30,577 nt of DNA from an uncultured Brachyspira sp. (GTDB lineage Bacteria; Spirochaetota; Brachyspiria; Brachyspirales; Brachyspiraceae). Position numbers and translations under genes: made by a program. Positions 25,818 to 30,577 of the stretch are shown here, one piece after another. The notes beneath the pieces were generated by a model. That model did no database searches. It saw only the letters and a list, made by a program, of their open reading frames with translations, and was not told the DNA's origin. Within the stretch, counting starts at the first letter, position 1. The number at the start of each line of letters is the position of its first letter. The stretch covers positions 1 through 30,577 of the forward strand of contig NZ_CASEGO010000019.1 of the NCBI RefSeq assembly GCF_949287625.1. Reading direction: 5' to 3'.

Positions 25818-28397
25818 TTATTTTTCAAATACTAAACTATCTCCTGATTTTTTTACTTTTATAGTATCTCCTTCTAAATATTTGCCTGCAAGCATTTCTT
25901 TAGCTAGAGGGTTTTCTATATAGTTTTGTATAGCTCTTTTTAATGGTCTTGCCCCAAATTGAGGATCATAACCAATATCAGCAATATAATCTATAGCTTC
26001 ATCGCTTACATCTAAAGTTATTCTTCTGTCTTTAAGTCTGTTAGCAACTCTTGCTATTTGATTTCTTACTATCTCAGCAATGTATTTTTTGTCAAGTCTA
26101 GTAAATGTTATTATCTCATCTATTCTGTTTAAAAACTCTGGTCTGAATGACATTTTTAAGAGTTCCTGAATTTTTTCTTTTATGTCTTTTATATCATTAG
26201 CCTCAAGAATCAAATCGGAACCCAAATTACTAGTCATTATTATAATAGTATTTTTAAAATCTACTATTCTGCCTTGTCCGTCTGTAAGTCTTCCGTCATC
26301 TAATACCTGAAGAAGTACATTAAATACATCAGGGTGAGCTTTTTCTATCTCATCAAAAAGTATAACAGAATAAGGTCTTCTTCTTACAGCCTCTGTTAAT
26401 TGTCCGCCTTCATCATAACCAACATATCCCGGAGGAGCTCCTATAAGTCTAGTAACAGAGAATTTCTCCATATACTCACTCATATCTATTCTTGTTAAAG
26501 CATGTTCATCACTAAACAAGAAATCAGCAAGAGTTTTAGCAAGCTCAGTTTTACCAACTCCAGTAGGTCCTATGAATAAGAAACTTCCAAGAGGTTTATT
26601 TTCATCAGAAAGTCCAGCCCTGTTTCTTCTAATAGCATCAGCAACAGAAGTTATAGCCTCATCTTGTCCCACAACTCTCTTATGTAATACTTCTTCAAGC
26701 TGCAAGTATTTTTGTTTTTCACTGGCAAGCATTTTGCTTACAGGTATTCCAGTCCATACGGATATAACTCTAGCTATATCATCTTCAGAAATCTCTTCTC
26801 TTAATAGTCTTTTTTTATCTGAGTTTTTAGCATCTTCCATTGCTTTAGAAGCCTCATCAAGTTTTTTCTGAAGTTCTGGAATTTTACCATATTTTATTTC
26901 AGCTGCTTTTGCTAAATTTCCTTCTCTTGTGTACTGAGTTTCTTTTATGTTTAACTCTTCAAGTTCTTCTTTTAATTTTCTAGTCTCTTCAATTCTTCCT
27001 TTTTCATTATCCCATTGAAGTTTCATAGCATTACGTTCTTCTGAAAGCTCGGATAATTCTTTTTCTAGTTTTTCTAATCTTTCTTTAGAAGCAGGATCAT
27101 TTTCTTTTGAAAGAGCCTGTTTTTCTATATTAAGCTGTAATATTTTTCTTTCCAATTTATCAAGTTCAGTAGGCTGACTGTCTATTTCTATTTTTAATTG
27201 GCTTGCAGCTTCATCTACCAAGTCAATGGCTTTGTCTGGTAAGAATCTATTTGTTATATATCTGTTTGACAATACAGCAGCAGCAACTAATGCATCATCT
27301 TTTATTCTTACACCATGATGAACTTCATATTTATCTTTTAAGCCTCTTAGTATTGAAATAGTATCTTCAACGCTAGGCTCTTTACAGTAAACTTGCTGGA
27401 ATCTTCTTTCAAGTGCTTTGTCTTTTTCTATATATTTTCTGTATTCATCTAAAGTAGTAGCACCTATTGCTCTTAATTCGCCTCTTGCCAATGCAGGTTT
27501 TAATAAATTAGAAGCGTCCATTGCCCCTTCAGTAGCCCCTGCTCCAACCAAAGTATGAAGCTCATCTATAAACAATATTATGCTGCCTTCTGATTTTTCT
27601 ATTTCAGTAATAACAGCTTTTAATCTCTCTTCAAACTCTCCTCTGAATTTAGCACCAGCTACTAATGCTCCTAAGTCCAAAGCTAATAATCTTTTATCTT
27701 TAAGTCCTTCAGGTACATCTTGAGAAACTATCCTTCTAGCAAGTCCTTCAACAATAGCTGTCTTACCAACACCAGGCTCGCCTATAAGCACAGGATTATT
27801 CTTTGTTCTTCTTGACAATACCTGCATAACTCTTCTTATTTCTTCATCACGTCCTATAACAGGATCTATTTTTCCTTCTTTGGCTAACTCTGTTAAATCG
27901 CGGCAGTATTTATCTAGTGCCTGCATTTTTGCTTCTGGGTCTTGGCTATTAACTCTTTGACCGTTTCTTAATACTTTTAATGCACTCAAAACTTCTTTTT
28001 TAGATATTCCGCTTTTTCTTAGCATATCTCCTGCTTTATTGTCAGCTTCAACAAGTGCTAAGAATATATGCTCTGTAGATACATACTGATCTTTTAAAGC
28101 ATTGGCTTCTTTTTCTGCTTTTGCTAAAATTTTACCAGCATTAGATGATAAATGTAATTGAACATTTTCTCCTGTTACTTTTACATTTTCATCAACTAAT
28201 CTTTGAGTTTTATCTATTAATGTATTTATAGGAACACCTATTCTTTCCACTAAAGGCTGAATAAGTCCGTCCTCTTGTTTTAATAATGCTAGAAGTAAGT
28301 GTTCGCTTTTTATTTCATTATGATCTTCGCCGTTAGCTATATTTGCAGCTTCATTTATAGCTTCTTGGGCTTTTATTGTATATTTATTATAATCCAT
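25818..28397 (-). CDS. clpB: ATP-dependent protein disaggregase ClpB (Hsp100)
   Basis: An 859-residue hexameric chaperone that pulls polypeptides out of aggregates together with DnaK. The layout is complete. The N-terminal Clp_N repeat domain spans about 1-145. AAA+ domain 1 has Walker A G-E-P-G-V-G-K-T near 207 and Walker B I-L-F-I-D-E-L. The long middle coiled coil (about 400-525, rich in Lys/Glu) separates ClpB from ClpA/ClpC. AAA+ domain 2 has Walker A G-P-T-G-V-G-K-T near 607, V-I-L-F-D-E-I-E-K-A-H, the pore loop G-Y-V-G-Y, and a C-terminal D2-small domain. No ClpP-binding loop is expected. It is a single gene convergent with the ROK kinase. Its leader has a small hairpin between an AAGGAG and the ATG. 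I see no CIRCE element, so the heat-shock control mode is unknown. Confidence 0.97.
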   Translation of the reverse strand: MDYNKYTIKAQEAINEAANIANGEDHNEIKSEHLLLALLKQEDGLIQPLVERIGVPINTLIDKTQRLVDENVKVTGENVQLHLSSNAGKILAKAEKEANALKDQYVSTEHIFLALVEADNKAGDMLRKSGISKKEVLSALKVLRNGQRVNSQDPEAKMQALDKYCRDLTELAKEGKIDPVIGRDEEIRRVMQVLSRRTKNNPVLIGEPGVGKTAIVEGLARRIVSQDVPEGLKDKRLLALDLGALVAGAKFRGEFEERLKAVITEIEKSEGSIILFIDELHTLVGAGATEGAMDASNLLKPALARGELRAIGATTLDEYRKYIEKDKALERRFQQVYCKEPSVEDTISILRGLKDKYEVHHGVRIKDDALVAAAVLSNRYITNRFLPDKAIDLVDEAASQLKIEIDSQPTELDKLERKILQLNIEKQALSKENDPASKERLEKLEKELSELSEERNAMKLQWDNEKGRIEETRKLKEELEELNIKETQYTREGNLAKAAEIKYGKIPELQKKLDEASKAMEDAKNSDKKRLLREEISEDDIARVISVWTGIPVSKMLASEKQKYLQLEEVLHKRVVGQDEAITSVADAIRRNRAGLSDENKPLGSFLFIGPTGVGKTELAKTLADFLFSDEHALTRIDMSEYMEKFSVTRLIGAPPGYVGYDEGGQLTEAVRRRPYSVILFDEIEKAHPDVFNVLLQVLDDGRLTDGQGRIVDFKNTIIIMTSNLGSDLILEANDIKDIKEKIQELLKMSFRPEFLNRIDEIITFTRLDKKYIAEIVRNQIARVANRLKDRRITLDVSDEAIDYIADIGYDPQFGARPLKRAIQNYIENPLAKEMLAGKYLEGDTIKVKKSGDSLVFEK

Positions 28398-28409
28398 ATT
28401 CTAATTAAT

Positions 28410-28439
28410 AGACGGTTTTTTTATACCGCCTTACTCCTT
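28410..28439 (-). promoter_or_regulatory. Leader hairpin between a strong SD-like sequence and the clpB start
   Basis: Minus strand: AAGGAG (28434-28439), then a 7-bp hairpin, AGGCGGT (28425-28431) with ACCGTCT (28410-28416) and an 8-base A-rich loop, then 12 bases to the ATG at 28397. No good ribosome-binding site lies in the usual window before the ATG. Confidence 0.5.
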
Positions 28440-28892
28440 TATAAATTAATTATTTAAGTTTTAATTAAATAATTTGTTTTTAGCATTTAACTGCTATGCC
28501 TATATGTATGCAAAAAATGTACCAATTAATAGGTTTGAAATGTTTTGTTTTAATACATAATAATTATATTTTATTAATTATTTTTTATGTTTCAATTATT
28601 ATGATTGTATAAATTTTATATATATAAAATCATTATATGTATAAAAATAATACTATAAATATATACCATTTATCTATATGATATTAAAACTGATTATTTT
28701 TTATTATTGATGATATTAGTAATAAAATATATCAACTTTTCCGAGGCTAAAGGCTGCATTTTTATATATTATTCAGATAATATTATACTACATTTAAAAT
28801 AAAAATAATATATAAGACACTATAAATAAAAACTGCAGTATATGTTCTTAATATCAACTGTATAAAAATATGAAATTTCAGCAAGTCTATTA
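28440..28892. other. AT-rich spacer upstream of clpB, with a degenerate copy of the repeat element
   Basis: There is no open frame with a plausible ribosome-binding site. 28736-28892 resembles the interior and right end of elements A and B: GGCTGCATTTTTATATATTA, then GATAATATTATACTACAT, ending GCAAGTCTATTA (28881-28892). No left terminal repeat is recognisable. I cannot place a confident clpB promoter here. Confidence 0.35.
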
Positions 28893-29125
28893 CTATAAAG
28901 CAGGTGCATGCTTACCCTTATTAGTACCATTTGGGTGTCTAGGACAATATCCGTTAGTTAATGACTGTAAAGATTTATTTTTAGCTCTGCAATACTTACT
29001 TCATAAAGTTTGTGCTTTCCTTTGTTTGTTCCGTTTGGGTGTTTAGGACAGTAACCGTTGGTAAGTGAAGCTATAGATGAGTATTTAGCTCCGCAATATT
29101 CGCAGTAAAGTTTTGAGCCGTAAAA
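28893..29125 (-). pseudogene. Decayed gene for a Cys/His-rich tandem-repeat (zinc-ribbon-like) protein
   Basis: On the minus strand two repeat units can be read. Unit 1 (about 29117 down to 29000) encodes Y-C-E-Y-C-G-A-K-Y-S, then L-T-N-G-Y-C-P-K-H-P-N-G-T-N-K-G-K-H. Unit 2, in another frame (to TAG at 28893-28895), encodes S-K-Y-C-R-A-K-N-K-S, then L-T-N-G-Y-C-P-R-H-P-N-G-T-N-K-G-K-H. The C-x2-C ... C-P-x-H pattern suggests a small zinc-binding repeat. In unit 2 the first Cys is Ser and the Gly is Arg. A frameshift lies between the units near 29000, and no start codon exists at the 5' end although AAGGAG sits at 29128-29133. It is therefore a remnant. Such repeats recall short Brachyspira Cys-rich repeat proteins of unknown function; that link is from memory, not from a search. 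Confidence 0.6.
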
Positions 29126-29236
29126 AACTCCTTTTAATTTTATTATGTTTTAATTATATACTATGTCTGCGGCAAAAACTGTCATAATTTTTAAAAATTT
29201 TATTTTTGTATAAAGATAAAAAATTATCTAAATATA

Positions 29237-29272
29237 AAAGGCTTCACTCAAAAAACTTCAAGCAAAGCCTTT
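29237..29272 (-). terminator. Probable terminator after the small lipoprotein gene
   Basis: An 8-bp stem, AAAGGCTT/AAGCCTTT (29265-29272 with 29237-29244), with a 20-base loop that has little clear pairing, followed by a T/A-rich run on the minus strand, 22 bases after the stop codon at 29294. Confidence 0.55.
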
Positions 29273-29293
29273 AATTAAAAATATGATTGATTA

Positions 29294-29755
29294 TTATTTT
29301 TTATTACATATAAAATCTTTATTTTCAAAGCTAGGAACAACTGGATTTTTGCTATAATTAACTGTAACAGTAGAACCATCAGGAGCAAATTTTAAAGTAC
29401 CTTGAACTTGATCTGGTGTTCCTTGAAAATCAGGAGCAGAAAAACTATAATCAGTACCAGAACCAGTTATACCACCCATATAGCTTCCAGTAAAATTTGG
29501 AGGTGTTGTATTGTTACTATTAGGTAATGTAGCAACTTGACCATTTTGTATTGATACCCATAAATATGCTGTTGTTAAACCTACACTTGAACCATCAAAA
29601 GCTGTATCTGATACATAAGTATTACCGTTATACTGCTCTATCCCTCTATTAGGATCAGCACTTCCTGTGCCAGTTGTACTCTCATTGGAACAGCTTACTG
29701 ATAAAATGCCCACTAAAAATAGGCTTAGAAAGATTGTTGAAATTTTTTTACTCAT
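29294..29755 (-). CDS. Small lipoprotein of unknown function
   Basis: A 153-residue protein with a clear lipoprotein signal: M-S-K-K-I, a hydrophobic core, and lipobox L-S-V-S-C with Cys22. It is followed by a Ser/Thr/Gly/Asn-rich tether (23-40). The rest is predicted strand-rich with repeated G-S/T-G and aromatic residues (G-N-T-Y-V-S-D-T-A-F-D, A-Y-L-W-V-S-I, G-S-Y-M-G-G-I-T-G-S-G, G-T-L-K-F-A-P-D-G-S-T-V-T-V-N-Y), which looks like a small beta-sandwich or lipocalin-like barrel. It has one further Cys near the C-terminus (D-F-I-C-N-K-K). I do not recognise the family. AAAAGGAG lies upstream of the ATG. It is flanked on both sides by long non-coding DNA and has no operon partner. Surface exposure is likely but not shown. 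Confidence 0.8.
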   Translation of the reverse strand: MSKKISTIFLSLFLVGILSVSCSNESTTGTGSADPNRGIEQYNGNTYVSDTAFDGSSVGLTTAYLWVSIQNGQVATLPNSNNTTPPNFTGSYMGGITGSGTDYSFSAPDFQGTPDQVQGTLKFAPDGSTVTVNYSKNPVVPSFENKDFICNKK

Positions 29756-30577
29756 AGTAAAACTCCTTTTATAATTAGTTTTTATATATAAATATCTTTA
29801 AATAGAAATTTATATTCTTTTTAATTTAAATATTTTTAAATGTATTATTAAATTTAAATACGAATTTAAATTTATATATAAATTTATTATAATATATATT
29901 ATTTTAAATAACAAGTATAATGTTTGATTTTTTTATAATTTTATGTTATATTCAGGCGTATAAAAGTTTATCAAGTATAGAAAATTTAATACTGTTTCAT
30001 ACTAATTTATATAAATATTTTTCCCTCAAATACAAGGTTTCAAAGCGTTTTGAATATTAGTATTATTTAGTACCGATTTATTCTCTTTCAATAACAAGGC
30101 TTTGAAGCGTTTGAAAATCTATAGATAAAACTCTGCATATAATTGATGTTTATATAAGTTTTATATTTTTCAGTCAGATAGTAAAATATTAAAATTATTA
30201 ATAAATTAAATTGCATAAGATGCTGCAATTTTGTATTTTTTATACAGTTGATATTAAGAAAACATATATTATGATTTTTTGTTTATAGTATTTTTATATA
30301 TTATTTTTGTAGGGGAATATTATCTAAATAATATATAAATTTACTCTTTCATCTGTACAGCATCCATATGAAGTACTGGTTATAACTGAGCACGGCTGTA
30401 AAGATGCAATTATTAAAATTGTGAATATTATTTGAAATTATTATATAATAATATGAATATATAGATATACAAAACGGCAGCAGGTCTGTTTATACCTTAT
30501 ATATTACAAATAATAATAAAAATTATAAAATAAAACAGTATTTTTTATAATAAAATATTTTATGATATATAAATTAT
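29756..30577. other. Gene-free AT-rich spacer to the window end
   Basis: There is no open frame with a start and ribosome-binding site on either strand. It contains a pair of direct repeats (30021-30118). A stretch at 30350-30500 (CATATGAAGTACT..., GATGCAATTATTAAAATT, GCAGGTCTGTTTATA) distantly resembles elements A and B. The first 200 bases are nearly pure A/T and probably hold the promoter of the lipoprotein gene; I cannot assign hexamers. Confidence 0.5.
30021..30118. repeat. Two direct repeats about 37 bp long, 60 bp apart
   Basis: Unit 1 (30021-30056) and unit 2 (30081-30118) share TTC-CT--CAA-A-CAAGG-TT--AAGCGTTT-GAA. The start-to-start distance is 60 bases. Each contains a small dyad around AGCG (for example TTCAAA-GCG-TTTTGAA in unit 1). 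Confidence 0.65.

Noticed and set aside
1..30577. tRNA, rRNA or known riboswitch
   Set aside because: I looked for T-loop GTTCGA-like motifs, rRNA landmarks and GC-rich aptamer-like leaders; the GGTTCGG seen at 7630-7660 is only the pentamer repeat.

Overview
The window is AT-rich DNA (roughly 27-30% GC by eye) that reads like a Brachyspira-type intestinal spirochaete. The evidence is the strong A/T codon bias, tandem dCache chemoreceptors, many short lipoproteins with S-C lipoboxes, long AT-only spacers, a remnant of a Cys-rich C-x2-C / C-P-x-H repeat protein of a kind I associate with Brachyspira, and structured GC-rich intergenic repeats. Genus is inferred from recall of such genomes, not from a search.

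Layout. 1-1511: remains of an integrated element, namely a 5'-truncated HEXXH metallopeptidase gene with an in-frame TAA, and convergent to it the C-terminal half of a large serine recombinase whose missing 5' half ends at the stop codon of a chemoreceptor gene. 1511-7514 (minus strand): three tandem paralogous methyl-accepting chemotaxis proteins; the third is split by one TGA at a position where both sisters have Gly, and a seven-copy CGGTT repeat lies upstream of it. 7742-10846: a MATE exporter and a divergent 5'-nucleotidase lipoprotein sharing a spacer with back-to-back promoters. 10847-12243: two small inverted-repeat-bounded non-coding elements flanking a periplasmic rhodanese. 12244-15687 (minus): class I ribonucleotide reductase nrdB-nrdA. 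15897-19013: an orphan oligopeptide-binding lipoprotein followed by a PepD-type dipeptidase. 19190-21170: another copy of the non-coding element, then cysK-cysE. 21238-23516: two divergent broken surface-protein genes, a small beta-barrel-like protein (1-nt frameshift) and a GH33 sialidase lipoprotein (in-frame TGA). 23663-25717: a KdgK-like sugar kinase and a ROK sugar kinase. 25818-28397 (minus): clpB. 28398-30577: mostly non-coding, with a decayed Cys-rich repeat gene and one small lipoprotein.

Together the intact genes cover chemotaxis, peptide and nucleotide scavenging, cysteine synthesis, sugar phosphorylation, deoxynucleotide supply and protein disaggregation. This is ordinary chromosome carrying a mobile-element scar. 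I find no multi-gene system that is convincingly new. The signals most worth a second look are the inverted-repeat elements (one carries a consensus -35 box in each terminus, facing outward), the CGGTT repeat, the paired G6 tracts in the sialidase gene, and the unusual number of genes each disabled by a single lesion.
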